DNA of 64,000 bases. Source: Symbiodinium natans (taxonomy: Eukaryota; Sar; Dinophyceae; Suessiales; Symbiodiniaceae). The notes under the pieces were generated by a model, which was not told where the DNA came from, made no database searches, and was given only the letters and a program-made list of their open reading frames with translations. Within the stretch, counting starts at the first letter, position 1, and every line of letters begins with the position of its first letter. Below, piece by piece: positions 1 through 9,190 of the stretch. Position numbers and translations under genes: made by a program. The stretch lies in assembly GCA_905221605.1 (NCBI GenBank), contig CAJNDS010002305.1, positions 441,620 through 505,619 on the forward strand. The letters run 5' to 3'.

Positions 1-480
1 TATTGTTTTTCATTAGGCTTTTATTACAAACCTCCCAAATTACCTCTTGTTCGGCTCTTAAATATGGTCGAATATTTAAGACGCCCCTGTGTGCTTCGCT
101 CATTTCTCCGACAGCATTTGTCACGATGCTGTTGCACTGCTCCGTGAACTTATTACTGGGTATTAAAGATGATGATGATGTGTGATATGTTGCGATGCTG
201 GTTCTTTAGTATGGTCGAACCACTGGGCCTGGAGCCTCACACTTACAAGCCTAGTTCAACCCAAACAAACTCCAACCCCTGAAATCCAAACAACTGACCA
301 ACGACACGGCATTTAAGACTTACCAAACACACCTATGCCGGGCGCGGGGCCTACATATTTCAGCCTAACCACCTGATCTGATGGTAAACACCCAATTCCG
401 GTAAGAAATCGCCTTTAAACACCAGAAACCTCTGTTTCTTTAATGTAAAACCAAGGTACGCCTTAAATCCCGTGCCCGGC
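1..480. other. Unassigned 5' stretch
   Basis: I see no exon with good boundaries here. It would lie inside or upstream of the exchanger gene; the exchanger's earlier exons are not recognised in it. Confidence 0.4.
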
Positions 481-518
481 TATCTATATATATATATATA
501 GATATATATATATATATT
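481..518. repeat. (TA)n microsatellite
   Basis: Alternating TA tract with an internal GA interruption, self-complementary, in presumed non-coding sequence. Confidence 0.8.
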
Positions 519-1058
519 ATGTGGCAAGGACCTTTCTGCATGATTTGACGGGTCTCTTTGTTTATACTAGTCAACTACTCAAACCTATCCTTCAGGATGT
601 ATGGTCACACTCGAAGCCCCAGACCCTAAACCCAAAACCCTAAACGCAAAGCCCGAAACTCCAAGCGCTACATCTGGACAAAACAATTGCTTGTGATTAA
701 GCATTCAGAGATCAAAGGTGGAGAAAGACAGGTAGGCAAGAACGGATGAGAATAAGAAGCGACAGAAAGAAGAGAGAGAGGGAGAGAGCAAGAGTGAGAT
801 GAAGACAAGAGAAGGAGGAAGGCAAATTCTAGGGAAATAATGAACTGCACATCAAGGGAAACGAAGAAGTGAAAGGCGGCATAGGCCGGTGTTATAGCTG
901 CTGGTTTAGAGTTTAGGGTTTAGGGTTTAGGGCATCAACAGATCTTGAGATCACAGGAAGTCTTTCAAACTTTTCAGACCATTACTTTCTGTCCCACCAA
1001 CGGCTGCGATGAAAGTTTCTGACGAAGGGAGCAGGGTATACTTGAAGCGGAAGTTCGG

Positions 1059-1240
1059 CCCTAAACCCTACACCCTAAACCCTACACCCTACACCCTTCA
1101 CCTAAACCCTAAACCCTAAACCCTACACCCTACACCCTAAACCCTAAACCCTAAACCCTAAACCCTAAACCCTAAACCCTAAACCCTAAACCCTAAACCC
1201 TAAACCCTAAACCCTAAACCCTACCCTATACCCTATGCCC
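1059..1240 (-). repeat. Telomere-type array, C-rich on + strand
   Basis: CCCTAAA units with CCCTACA variants at the edges and a perfect core. It ends about 36 bp before the first exchanger exon, so it would lie near the 3' end of an intron. Confidence 0.9.
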
Positions 1241-1276
1241 TATACCGAATACCCTAAAGCCGAAGCCCCTTTGAAG

Positions 1277-1360
1277 GTGATTCACGCCAGCCGTGCCATC
1301 ATGATTGCTCTCTTCTCCCCGGCCCTGAGGAGGCATCTTGGTGTCGTTACCGAGTCCCTT
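1277..1360 (+). CDS. Na+/H+ exchanger (CPA1 family), exon a
   Basis: Reads 28 codons, VIHASRAIMIALFSPALRRH and onward, matching the CPA1 exchanger segment just before the conserved GLRGAV helix. CPA1 proteins swap Na+ for H+ across membranes and regulate pH and salt. Preceded by AG and followed by GTAGGGTTTAGGG, so the donor is formed by telomere-type repeat. Starts and ends in phase 0, and the next exon joins in frame. Upstream exons of the transport domain are not recognised in the window. The family call rests on four consecutive exons in the right order; the subtype (SOS1-like or SLC9C-like) is not settled. Confidence 0.75.
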
Positions 1361-1383
1361 GTAGGGTTTAGGGTTTAGGGTTG
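1361..1383 (+). repeat. Short G-rich telomere-type array at a splice donor
   Basis: GTAGGGTTTAGGGTTTAGGG begins at the exon end and supplies the GT donor. Confidence 0.75.
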
Positions 1384-1506
1384 CCGGTACCCTGCAGCCA
1401 TTCCTCGTAAATCAAAGGAAACAGACCCCCAATGATCAGAAGCCTCCTTTGCCTCTTTGCTTGCCTTGGGTTCGTCGATCAATTGCCGCACGGCACCCTT
1501 TCATAT

Positions 1507-1618
1507 CTTGCTAGCCCAGTGGTGCCCTTTTTCCCTTTTGTTTGGTTCAAGGTTCCCTTATAAATTAACCAACCAAAAAAGGGTGCCCTTATTTTGATGT
1601 GGTTACTGGGGTACCAAG
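1507..1618. mobile_element. Introner-like element, family F1 (copy 1)
   Basis: About 112 bp with terminal inverted repeats CTTGCTAGCCC and GGGGTACCAAG and an internal foldback (GGGTGCCCTT near the right end). Flanked by ATAT on both sides, a possible target duplication. Other copies lie at 16953, 18401 and 23921. It sits in the intron between exchanger exons a and b. Confidence 0.75.
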
Positions 1619-1837
1619 ATATACAGCTTGGGCAGCTTGAGGTTACGAATCCTGGTCTTGACAGCTCCTGTGGCACATTTTTTTTTGGGTTTAGGGTTTA
1701 GAGTTCAGCTTTGCGTTCGGGCTTCGGACTCTTTGACTTTGCCAACAAAGCGCCGAGCCGAAAGGATTTGTGAATTTCGGGAGAAAGGGGGGGTCTTGGC
1801 GGATAATTGGCTCGTATAGTGTTGTGGATTGACAAAT

Positions 1838-1941
1838 GGGAGTTTACGAAAATAAGGGACCCCCCAAGATAGTCCCCAAATAGTAGGATCCCTTCATAAG
1901 AAAAGGACCCCAATAAGGTACCCCGAACATCGTAAACCCCC
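1838..1941. mobile_element. Introner-like element, family F3 (copy 1)
   Basis: Starts GGGAGTTTACGA and ends TCGTAAACCCCC, an inverted pair, flanked by AAAT on both sides. Internal GACCCC and GGACCCC blocks recur in every family member (7996, 27179, 44028, 44486, 50567). No coding capacity. Confidence 0.75.
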
Positions 1942-2355
1942 AAATCTCTCCCGTGGGCGCAGTCTCCTAAGCTCAGGCTGGGCTACGGTCTCAGCCTCAA
2001 GGCGTGGTGCCAATATGGGCTAACTTGGCCTAAGCCGTAAGAACCCTCAACTGCTTGGGGTGATTTAATGTCCTTCTGAGGTCTCTGCGGGTTTTGAGGC
2101 TGTGGGATGCGTTGGGCTTTTTTTGTTCTGCCATTTGGGGGGGTTGATCCCCTTAACAAGGTCCAATTCCACGCACCAAGCTTCTGAGGTCCTGCAATCC
2201 TACCCCCCTCTACTCTGCCGCCCTAAGCCCCTAAACCCTAAACCCTAAACCCGATCAAGGCATGGGAAGGCATGATGCGAGCCGGGAACCCTTGCTGCAC
2301 GAACCCGAAGTGTCCATGCCCCGATGATCGCAGATGACTGGTCAGCAGAAAAACA

Positions 2356-2664
2356 TAGACCCTAAACCCTAAACCCTAAACCCTAAACCCTAAACCCTAA
2401 ACCCTAAACCCTAAACCCTAAACCCTAAACCCTGAGATGGGCAACATGGTGGGCAACTGTACAGGGCCCTAGGTAGACTGGTAGCCCAACAAGTGCCTCC
2501 AGCCATCCCACAGACTCACAGACCCAAGCCCCAAAGCAGCGACAATACCGAGCCCTACTGCAATAAACCCTAAACCCTAACCCTAAACCCTAAACCCTAA
2601 ACCCTAAACCCTAAACCCTAAACCCCGAACCCTAAACCCTAAACCCTCAACCCTAAACCCTAAG
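2356..2664 (-). repeat. C-rich telomere-type arrays upstream of exchanger exon b
   Basis: Two CCCTAAA arrays (2356-2432 and 2566-2664), a shorter one at 2224-2254, and about 130 bp of unassigned unique sequence between them. Confidence 0.85.
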
Positions 2665-2677
2665 ATGCCGCTGCAAG

Positions 2678-2762
2678 GAGGGCATCATCCTGGTCGTGGG
2701 GGGCTTAAGAGGGGCGGTGGCCCTGGTGATGGGCCTGACCCCTGGCTGCTCTGTGCTGTCCT
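2678..2762 (+). CDS. Na+/H+ exchanger, exon b (GLRGAV motif)
   Basis: Reads EGIILVVGGLRGAVALVMGL and onward. The GGLRGAV core is a signature of CPA1 Na+/H+ exchangers in a late transmembrane helix. AAG precedes it and GTGGAT follows. Starts in phase 0, continuing exon a, and ends in phase 1, which fits exon c. Flanked upstream by C-rich and downstream by G-rich telomere-type arrays. Confidence 0.8.
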
Positions 2763-2783
2763 GTGGATCCTAGTGATGTTGTT

Positions 2784-2911
2784 GGGTTTTGGGGTTTAGG
2801 GTTTAGGGTTCAGGGTTTAGGGCTTAGGGCTTAGGGTTTAGGGTTTAGGGTTTAGGGCTTAGGGTTTGGGGTTTGGGGTTCAGGGTTGAGGGTTGAGAGC
2901 TTAGGGCTTTT
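2784..2911 (+). repeat. G-rich telomere-type array after exon b
   Basis: TTTAGGG units with TTCAGGG, CTTAGGG and TTTGGGG variants, about 20 bp after the exon donor. Confidence 0.9.
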
Positions 2912-2972
2912 GACGGTTTGGCACGTGTGCTTTGGTGTCTGTCTCCACACTCAGCTGCAACCCTGTGCCATC

Positions 2973-3062
2973 AACCCTAAACCCTAAACCCTAAACCCTA
3001 AACCCTAAACCCTAAACCCTAGACCCTAGACCCTAGACCCTAGACCCTAGACCCTAAACCCC
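2973..3062 (-). repeat. C-rich telomere-type array with a homogenised CCCTAGA block
   Basis: Perfect CCCTAAA units are followed by about five identical CCCTAGA units, so a single variant has been locally amplified. Confidence 0.85.
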
Positions 3063-3706
3063 AATTGCCCTTGAACATGAAGTGCTGAGGATCATCTTGG
3101 ACAACAAGTTTATTGACAACGAGACCCGGCAGCACCGAAACCTAACAAGCACACACTCCAAAGACGGCGCGTGCTGTATTAGATATTCTTCAGGTGTAGA
3201 TAAGCTGCAAAGCTACACCTCTGACACTCCTGGAGCTCATGCGCGTATACATCGTACGTATCTACGCTTCCGCAGTCTCCCCCATTCCCTCCTCCAGCGC
3301 CTGCAACAACCCAACAAGGCGTTTTGTTGCGCATCAGGGACTTGCAAGGTCATGAGGCCTACCTTGCTGGAGCGGTGTAAACGGAGCCCCAATAAACCGA
3401 AAAGGTTCCCACGCCCAAGTGTTTTCGGGCAGGCACTGGAGAGGGTTGGGATTCAGACTGCTAGGACTCAGGGCATTTTGGGGGCTCCAGGCTTTATAAG
3501 GGAAGCACAGACTGCTAGGAGTCAGGGCATTTTGGGGGGCTCCTATAAGGCAAGGATCAGTTTTGAAGTTCCAAACTCCATGGCCACGTGGGCCACGTGC
3601 GAAGTTCGGCCTCTACAAAAGACGCATCCGTCGATATCCTGGGAGAAAGAGCCGCACACAAGCAGATTACTTGTCCACATCTAGAAGCTGTCGCAAGACT
3701 ACCCAG

Positions 3707-3816
3707 AGAGCCCAAATTCCCCTTAATTAAAGCTAAGAATATATGGCTTAAATTACAAAAGGGGGATCCTTGTTACGATTTAGGGAAGCTTCCCTAAATT
3801 AAGGGGTATTGGGCTC
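3707..3816. mobile_element. Introner-like element, family F5 (copy 1)
   Basis: Ends AGAGCCCAAATTCCCCTTAATT and AATTAAGGGGTATTGGGCTC are inverted repeats. Related copies lie at 41652, 44396 and 57495. Confidence 0.75.
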
Positions 3817-3877
3817 GTTGGGTATTTTCAGGTAAAAGCGCCTCTCCATCTGAGGAATCCGGGTTTGCGTGTTGCAG

Positions 3878-3930
3878 CCGAGGTCCGGGAGGTCCCTTCA
3901 GCCTGCTCTCCAAAGTTTCGGACTCAAGCT
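3878..3930 (+). CDS. Na+/H+ exchanger, exon c
   Basis: Short exon after GTGTTGCAG and before GTAAAA. It reads two bases then 17 codons ending KFRTQA, which completes the phase-1 end of exon b and ends in phase 0 for exon d. Family members carry a variable loop at this point, so identity rests on position and phase. Confidence 0.55.
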
Positions 3931-3940
3931 GTAAAAACCC

Positions 3941-4012
3941 TAGGGTTAAGGGTTTAGGGTTCAGGGTTCAGGGTTTAGGGTTTAGGGTTTAGGGTTTAGG
4001 GTTCAGGGTTTC
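3941..4012 (+). repeat. G-rich telomere-type array directly upstream of exon d
   Basis: TTTAGGG with TTCAGGG variants, filling most of the 87-bp intron between exons c and d. Confidence 0.85.
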
Positions 4013-4017
4013 CCAAG

Positions 4018-4120
4018 GACACCAAGCAGATGATTGCCTTCCACATCTCCGGCATCGTTGTCCTGACCCTCCTTCTCAATGGCGTGGCCATTGAGACCAT
4101 CTACAACAAGCTGTGCCTGG
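4018..4120 (+). CDS. Na+/H+ exchanger, exon d (last transmembrane helix)
   Basis: Reads DTKQMIAFHISGIVVLTLLL, then NGVAIETIYNKLCL. FHxxGIVxLTLLxNG is the conserved last helix of CPA1 exchangers, which normally follows the GLRGAV helix, as here. Acceptor AAG, donor GGTTGAG, ends in phase 1. Confidence 0.8.
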
Positions 4121-4317
4121 GTTGAGAAAGCTGTTTAGAACGCGGACTTCTGGTTCTGTTCTGTGCATTCAATGCTGCAGCTGGCTCGCAGAAGCCATGC
4201 CTTTCCAGTGTGACTTGTCAAGATGCACAGCCCCTTTGAACCAAAAGCAGTTGTTGTCTTTGGTAGACCTCGGTATAGAGGAGTGAGGGAGGGAGGGAGG
4301 CAGGTAGAGAGAGAGAG

Positions 4318-4474
4318 AGTGTCGTCCTTGCAAGCTGCCACAGGGGCGGTGCCAGGCATTCCTGGACCAATGCTTCAGGCGATATGTTGGTTGACTAGAT
4401 ACTAGCTAAATATCAGTGTCCAGATCAGAGCCTCGCCCCTGACCCCTGGCCACCCCCCCCCCCCCCCCCCCCCC
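4318..4474. repeat. Short GA repeat and poly-C tract
   Basis: (GA)n near 4310 and an uninterrupted run of about 21 C at 4454-4474 inside the exchanger intron. Confidence 0.7.
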
Positions 4475-4593
4475 GCTGCCAAAACGATGAACGATGTGTT
4501 CTGGTCTTGACACTGCTTTTTCAGTCTTCACCATCCAGCATCCTCGCAAAAAACCGCCGTGCTTCCCTCATTCGCAGCCCCCGTGTGTTTCAG

Positions 4594-4712
4594 CATGTTC
4601 GGGCTTCCGCAGCTGGGTGGAAGTCCTGCGAACACTGAGGCACGTTTATCCGGCAAATCCCTACAACACCATCTACCTGCGGAAGATGTTCTCCAAAATT
4701 GAGGAGAGCAAT
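4594..4712 (+). CDS. Na+/H+ exchanger, cytoplasmic exon e
   Basis: Acceptor GTGTGTTTCAG. Two bases complete the phase-1 end of exon d, then FRSWVEVLRTLRHVYPANPY and onward to KIEESN, and a (GT)n donor. The phase match supports it as the start of the cytoplasmic tail. I recognise no domain in it. Confidence 0.6.
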
Positions 4713-4760
4713 GTGTGTGTGTGTGTGTGTCTTGCCTCTCTCTTTTCTCTCTCTTTTCAG

Positions 4761-4797
4761 ATTGTCGTTGGTTTTGCGCAATCCTGTGTCACGCAGG
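4761..4797 (+). CDS. Candidate exchanger exon f
   Basis: A strong pyrimidine-rich acceptor (CTCTCTTTTCAG) precedes IVVGFAQSCVTQ, in phase with exon e. The open frame runs on to a stop near 4891, so the 3' boundary is uncertain. Confidence 0.35.
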
Positions 4798-4982
4798 GTT
4801 CCTCTTCAGAGTACCGCTGCCGCTCTGAATTAGTCTCGATCGCGTCATGGCGCTGTAGGACCTATCGCGACAAACAGGCTCTTATCTGTTGAGCAAGCAA
4901 CCGTTCTTCTCGGACGTCAGATGGCACGGGCTTCTGCGCTGTGCGCCTGAGTTGAGTTTTGGTTTTGAAGGTTTAGTGGCTT

Positions 4983-5212
4983 ATATATATATATATATAT
5001 ATAATGTATAAGAGAGAGAGAGAGGGAGGGGGGGAGAGAGAGAGAGGGAGGGACAGAGAGAGAGGGAGGGAGAGAGAGGGAGGGAGAGAGAGAGAGAGAC
5101 ACAGAGAGACACAGAGAGACACAGAGAGACACAGAGAGACACAGAGAGACACAGAGAGACACAGAGAGAGGGAGAGAGAGGGAGAGAGAGAGGGAGAGAG
5201 AGAGGGAGAAGA
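4983..5212. repeat. (TA)n, (GA)n and a 10-bp ACAGAGAGAC repeat
   Basis: Simple-sequence block: TA tract, purine GA/GGGA tract, then about eight units of a 10-bp purine-rich repeat. ORFs through it are low-complexity shadows. Confidence 0.85.
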
Positions 5213-5241
5213 AAGAGCGGCGGTTAGGCTGCGGGGATAAG

Positions 5242-5655
5242 GTGCCTTGCTTCCGCAACATCAAGATTGACGCGAATGGCATTCCTTCATCGTATGCCAT
5301 TGACAATGTTTCCGCTGTTATGGGAATCCTGTCTGTGGAGGCAGACGTGATTAGGCCGCAAATGATGGAGTTTCGGGCCAGGTCGCAGTTTTGGGTTCCA
5401 TTGTGTGTCCATCCCACGATTGGAGGCTCTGAGTGAGCACATGACCTGGCCCCCAAGGTCAGCGGTGTGGTGACCACCATCGGCTCGAATTTTGAGAAGC
5501 GATGGTTAGAGAGGCGTGGCAGTTGCGCGAAGATTTTGGCGGACCTGATGCACAACACCAGCGGCAAACTGCAGCGCAATGATTTCATGGACCACGTCGC
5601 TTACAGCTCGGAGGGTGTCTTGCAGCAGGCTGTGCAGAGGGATGGGGCGCGATAA
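5242..5655 (+). CDS. Unidentified exon pair or decayed exon
   Basis: One frame stays open from 5242 to 5655 except for a TGA at 5434. The first part contains FRNIKIDANGIPSSYAIDNV and could end at GCCAG|GTCGCA (5381). The second part begins after CCCCCAAG near 5458 and contains VVTTIGSNFEKRWLERRG. Either two exons or a frame with one stop. No family recognised. Confidence 0.4.
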
Positions 5656-5866
5656 ACTTCGCTAAGGAAGCAGCCTGTTAAACACACAAGCAGTCGAAGA
5701 ACAGCGCAGCACGACCCTGAACAACCAAAACAACCACGAACCATGACCAATGTGGCGCTTTTTCCCCCATGCATAAGAGGTCTTTCACAAGGGACAAGGG
5801 ACTGTTCTGCTTCATGCGGTCTACTCCCTTACGAGACGAAAAAACTCAGAAAACGTCTGCGGCCAG

Positions 5867-6211
5867 GTGGACAGCAGGGCTGGAACCTTCATCTCGGCTC
5901 AGTCGCTTGTGGCGCTGTGTGAGTCAAAGCGACTCAGATGCTCTGAGATAGGCATGGAAGGGCTTAAGGTGCACGATCTTAGAGAATTTTCGAGCCTTTT
6001 GGGGCTCCTTCTACTCACCCCTCCGGCACCTCTGATGCTGGCTAACTCTCTAAGCCTAGGTTGTTCTACCTACTGCTTACCGGCATCCACCTCAACCAAG
6101 TCTGAGCCCAGGCCATATTGCGTCTCGGTGAAGGTGACGTCGAGAGCCCGCTCGCGCGTCTCTGCTTCGAAGCGCGTATGGGTGCGAGGAGACGTCAAAG
6201 CACACATCCTT
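5867..6211 (+). CDS. Unidentified open stretch, 115 codons
   Basis: Preceded by CGGCCAG. It contains VDSRAGTFISAQSLVALCES and a hydrophobic LLGLLLLTPPAPLML run. It ends against a telomere-type array at 6212. It may be one long exon or intron sequence that is open by chance. Confidence 0.3.
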
Positions 6212-6812
6212 TAGGGTTTAGGGTTTAGGGCTCTAAAAAATGCATCGCCGAGAGCTCGAAGCACCGCCTTAAGCCAAAGCCTGGAACGTTTGAGCCCTCA
6301 GCAGGGGAAGGTTACAGACTTCAGCCGCCCGGTTGTGGGTTGCAGGGTGCGGAGTTTGCATTGTGCTATCCGTGTTCTTTCAATTTCACACACCTACACG
6401 AGGGACGTGGTTTTGGATGTGGCGGGTGTCTCGGGACCAAGAGTCTTGTGAAGACCCCAAGAAGTTCTGATATCTCCACGGAGTCGACGGTCCAGACGGG
6501 CTTTGGAAAACCATCTGGAAAACCATCCCACCAGTCATTGCTAGTCAATTGCTAGTCAATGCGAGTCAATTGCTAGTCATTTGTATCTGCAGCCTCCGAG
6601 GCATCTTTGTGGGCCTCATGACGGATGCCAAGTGGCCAGAAGAGGAGGGTGGTCTACTTAGCCGGTCAAAGCAGCACCAAAGCAGCTCCTGCAACCACAC
6701 CGCCCTACTTCAATTCTTGGTGACTGGAGCATCTGCAGCATTCTACTCTAGAGCCGGAAGATCAATCTTCCTCAATCTTCTTGAGGCTTACGGTAGTTCG
6801 AGCATCGTGCAG

Positions 6813-6958
6813 ATCTAGACAAGTTGCCCGACTTTGCCGTTCTTGAGTTACCAAAGTGCTTTGTGCCTTGGCACGTACATCTGTCGCAGGAGATGACATC
6901 GTCGTACAACTACCTCCCAGAGTGCCACAAACTCAGACCGTTTGCCCATCGAGCATAG
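6813..6958 (+). CDS. Unidentified terminal exon
   Basis: Acceptor CATCGTGCAG. The frame reads LDKLPDFAVLELPKCFVPWH and then SYNYLPECHKLRPFAHRA to a TAG at 6956. Balanced composition and a good acceptor suggest real coding; product unknown. Confidence 0.5.
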
Positions 6959-6971
6959 GATTACACCTTAT

Positions 6972-7044
6972 ATGCCCCAAAATAGAATAGAATCCCCCTC
7001 AAGCAGCCCCAAAAAGGGTACCCCTATTTTCGGAAACCCCCCAT
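6972..7044. mobile_element. Family F3 remnant
   Basis: Contains CCCCAAAATAG, GGTACCCC and TTTCGGAAACCCCCCAT, as at the right end of other F3 copies; the left end is degraded. Confidence 0.45.
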
Positions 7045-7121
7045 GGTAGACTTTGGTAAAAGGTTCATTCGGCGTCTGGGGCGTATGACACAGATGAGCA
7101 CTGTTTCTAGTGTTGCTCAAG

Positions 7122-7179
7122 ATCGATGACAGGCACTTCACCGAGCGCCCCTGGATAGAATCAATCAAGTGTGAGCCGG
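7122..7179 (+). CDS. Unidentified short exon
   Basis: TGCTCAAG acceptor and CCGG|GTAAGA consensus donor bound IDDRHFTERPWIESIKCEP. Phase 0 to 1. Confidence 0.5.
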
Positions 7180-7359
7180 GTAAGAACAAACCGGGCGTTG
7201 TCAGAGCTTGTTTGACCAAACCTAGAGGGTGTGTAGTGGGCGTTAGAGCGAGGGAATCCCAAGCCGCTATGCCCTGCAAGCCCAATAGAAACCTTCAGCC
7301 CGAGAATCTTCAGAAGGACGTTCTCTAGGGTGGTCAGTGAAAGTCGTGCGTTTTTGGAG

Positions 7360-7408
7360 TTCTGATCATCGTCAACGAGCCTGGATTTGAACCCGTAATC
7401 TACGAATT
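7360..7408 (+). CDS. Short exon, weakly E2-like
   Basis: TTTTTGGAG acceptor, then VLIIVNEPGFEPVIYEL up to the left end of an F10 element. NEPGFE resembles a motif in some ubiquitin-conjugating domains, but 17 residues are too few for a call. Confidence 0.4.
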
Positions 7409-7512
7409 GCTTAAGAACCCCCCCCCCCCCAAAAAAAAAAAAAAAAAAAACACTTCTTCCTCGTTAAGGGTAATATAGGGATTACATTCTTTTGGGGTTC
7501 CTAAGCAAATAG
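7407..7512. mobile_element. Introner-like element, family F10 (copy 1)
   Basis: Inverted ends TTGCTTAAGAACC and GGTTCCTAAGCAA around a poly-C/poly-A tract. The second copy is at 16565. Confidence 0.7.
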
Positions 7513-7514
7513 TA

Positions 7515-7588
7515 GTAAACCCTAAACCCTAAGCCCTAAACCCTAAACCTTAAACCCTAAAACCTAAACCCTAAACCCACAACCCTAA
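7515..7588 (-). repeat. C-rich telomere-type array
   Basis: CCCTAAA units with several point variants, upstream of the exon at 7621. Confidence 0.85.
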
Positions 7589-7620
7589 GTAATGTCTGAT
7601 CACTTGCCCCTGAGCTGCAG

Positions 7621-7691
7621 GCCACAACGTGGCTTGCCTTGACATCGCCACAGGGGCGCTGCATAGCGGCTCCGTCAAGTTGCCGGGCCTT
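7621..7691 (+). CDS. Short exon between telomere-type arrays
   Basis: GAGCTGCAG acceptor, then HNVACLDIATGALHSGSVKL and PGL, then GTCTGTTTAGGG, so the downstream G-rich array begins almost at the donor. C-rich array upstream, G-rich downstream. Confidence 0.5.
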
Positions 7692-7695
7692 GTCT

Positions 7696-7836
7696 GTTTA
7701 GGGTTTAGGGTTTAGGGTTTAGGGTTTAGGGGTTTAGGGTTTAGGGTTTAGGGTTTAGGGTTTAGGGTTTAGGGTTTAGGGTTTAGGGTTTAGGGTTTAG
7801 GGTTTAGGGTTTAGGGTTTAGGGTTTAGGGTTTAGA
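7696..7836 (+). repeat. G-rich telomere-type array, about 20 units
   Basis: Nearly perfect TTTAGGG units with one extra G. Confidence 0.95.
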
Positions 7837-7895
7837 TCAGCTGCTCGTAACTCTAGCTGACTCTAGCTTGGAAAGATTGCAGAGTTTGCACTCAG

Positions 7896-7995
7896 GGGTT
7901 CTTGACGAGAGAAAAGCACTTAGAAGGACTTAACATGCAAAGCCAATCTCTATTGAATGCAATTCAAAGACTCTTAAAGAGCAACTTAGACATCT
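7896..7995 (+). CDS. Unidentified exon interrupted by an F3 element
   Basis: Acceptor CACTCAG. Reads LEGLNMQSQSLLNAIQRLLK and SNLDI up to the element. The pentamer CATCT flanks the element on both sides, and collapsing it keeps the frame open (DI-SWAIIP). Confidence 0.45.
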
Positions 7996-8077
7996 GGGGG
8001 TTTACCAAACCCCAACTACTGCGATTCCTTTATAATGAGGACTCCCAGAAGGTACCCGCCCTAATTTCGGAAACCGC
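7996..8077. mobile_element. Introner-like element, family F3 (copy 2)
   Basis: GGGGGTTTACC at the left and GGAAACCGC at the right, direct repeat CATCT on both flanks. Confidence 0.65.
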
Positions 8078-8087
8078 CATCTCATGG

Positions 8088-8233
8088 GCGATTATACCCT
8101 ACAAAACCCCTGAACAAGGGCCCTTTATGGGGTTGGGCAGGGGCATTAGTAAGGCCTCATATATACCCTCTAACCCCTTAAGCATGCCCTTTATGGGGTT
8201 GGTTAGGGCGAATAAGGCCTCATATAGAAAACT
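8088..8233. mobile_element. Family F8 elements, two adjacent copies
   Basis: Two units of about 70 bp share CCCTTTATGGGGTTGG and AAGGCCTCATATA. Related sequences lie at 16372 and 52507. Confidence 0.6.
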
Positions 8234-8234
8234 C

Positions 8235-8284
8235 TAAACCCTAAACCCTAAACCCTGCACCCTACACCCTAAACCCTAAACCCG
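8235..8284 (-). repeat. C-rich telomere-type array
   Basis: CCCTAAA units with CCCTGCA and CCCTACA variants, upstream of the exon at 8300. Confidence 0.8.
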
Positions 8285-8299
8285 GGGGGGACTCCACAG

Positions 8300-8355
8300 G
8301 CTGGAGGAGCGGCTGTCGGCGGTCCCTCATGGTGCCATCGCGGCTCGAGCTGAAG
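8300..8355 (+). CDS. Short exon between telomere-type arrays
   Basis: TCCACAG acceptor, then LEERLSAVPHGAIAARAE, then GCTGAAG, which would be a GC donor. Flanked by a C-rich array before and a G-rich array after. Confidence 0.4.
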
Positions 8356-8384
8356 GCTGAAGGCTGAAGGGTCCCTGATTACTG

Positions 8385-8497
8385 GTTTAGGGTTTAGGGG
8401 TTTAGGGGTTTAGGGGTTTAGGGGTTTAGGGGTTTAGGGGTTTAGGGGTTTAGGGGTTTAGGGGTTTAGGGGTTTAGGGGTTTAGGGTTTAGGGTTT
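8385..8497 (+). repeat. Homogenised 8-bp variant array (TTTAGGGG)n
   Basis: About 11 identical TTTAGGGG units bracketed by normal TTTAGGG units, showing local tandem amplification of a variant. Confidence 0.9.
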
Positions 8498-8719
8498 TTC
8501 GCTCTGTTGGGGGGGGGGGATGTGTGGTGGGGCATGGAGCCCAGCAGCTCGTCATGACGACGGGCTAGTGCGAGGGGGCACGGTGAGAGGAAGATTCGCT
8601 CTTGAGCAGCAAGTCCCAAAAACATCTGCCATCATGAACTTGCAAAATAAACTCGAGGTGTGCCCACATGCAAAGACACGTGTCGACGGTGGTCTCCCAT
8701 GCCTTTGCGAAATTTGGGT

Positions 8720-8818
8720 ATGGCGTCAGGGTTCTCGGTGTCAGTGAGCTTCGTGCTCAACAGCACAAGCTTTAAAGGCCCTGCCAATTCAAAGACCTTC
8801 GCTCGGCATGGAATGACT
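8720..8818 (+). CDS. Unidentified exon before an F6 element
   Basis: Reads ASGFSVSVSFVLNSTSFKGP, ANSKTFARHGMT up to the element at 8819. Its 5' boundary is not determined. It appears to continue as the exon at 8919. Confidence 0.5.
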
Positions 8819-8918
8819 CTATATCCCCCTTAAAGGGAATGATCTGCGTTTCTCTCAAACCCAAGAGAGGATATATTACAAAATAGTAATGTTTATGAAG
8901 GTTCTAAGGGGAGTATAG
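8819..8918. mobile_element. Introner-like element, family F6 (copy 1)
   Basis: Inverted ends CTATATCCCCCTT and AAGGGGAGTATAG. Internal ACCCAAGAGAGGATAT is shared with copies at 11251, 13075 and 29813. It sits exactly between two coding-like stretches, flanked by ATGA on both sides. Its terminal TATAG could supply the splice acceptor. Confidence 0.75.
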
Positions 8919-8996
8919 ATGAGGTCACCATCCTGTCCAACGGCTCGCAGAACTCCCCGATCACGGAGCTGGTGTTTTCCTGGCAGAAGCTCGAAG
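8919..8996 (+). CDS. Unidentified exon after an F6 element
   Basis: Begins at the element's TATAG end: EVTILSNGSQNSPITELVFS, WQKLE, then GAAG|GTCC. With the preceding exon it gives a continuous beta-rich segment of about 60 residues. Confidence 0.5.
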
Positions 8997-9051
8997 GTCC
9001 AATTTTTACGTTTGGTCCTTGTTTGTGCGGTCGCTGGCGGAGTCGACACAG

Positions 9052-9190
9052 GGTTTAGGGTGCAGGGTTTAGGGTTAGGGTTTAGGGTTTAGGGTTTAGG
9101 GTTTAGGGTTTAGGGTTTAGGGTTTAGGGTTTAGGGTTTAGGGTTTAGGGTTTAGGGTTTAGGGTTTAGGGTTTAGGGTTTAGGGTTTAG
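9052..9190 (+). repeat. G-rich telomere-type array, about 18 units
   Basis: Perfect TTTAGGG core with two variant units at the start. Confidence 0.95.

Noticed and set aside
1059-1240. Reading the telomere-type arrays as a chromosome end
   Set aside because: Arrays occur along the whole window in both orientations, inside introns, and are short; none sits at the window edge.
1059-1240. CRISPR array
   Set aside because: Regular repeats here have no unique spacers; they are tandem telomere-type units in a eukaryotic genome.
4917-5588. 223-codon minus-strand ORF
   Set aside because: Its middle is the translated GA/ACAGAGAGAC simple repeat; the rest shadows plus-strand sequence.
7353-7408. Firm ubiquitin-conjugating enzyme call from NEPGFE
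   Set aside because: A single six-residue motif in a 17-residue exon; no active-site Cys region found nearby.
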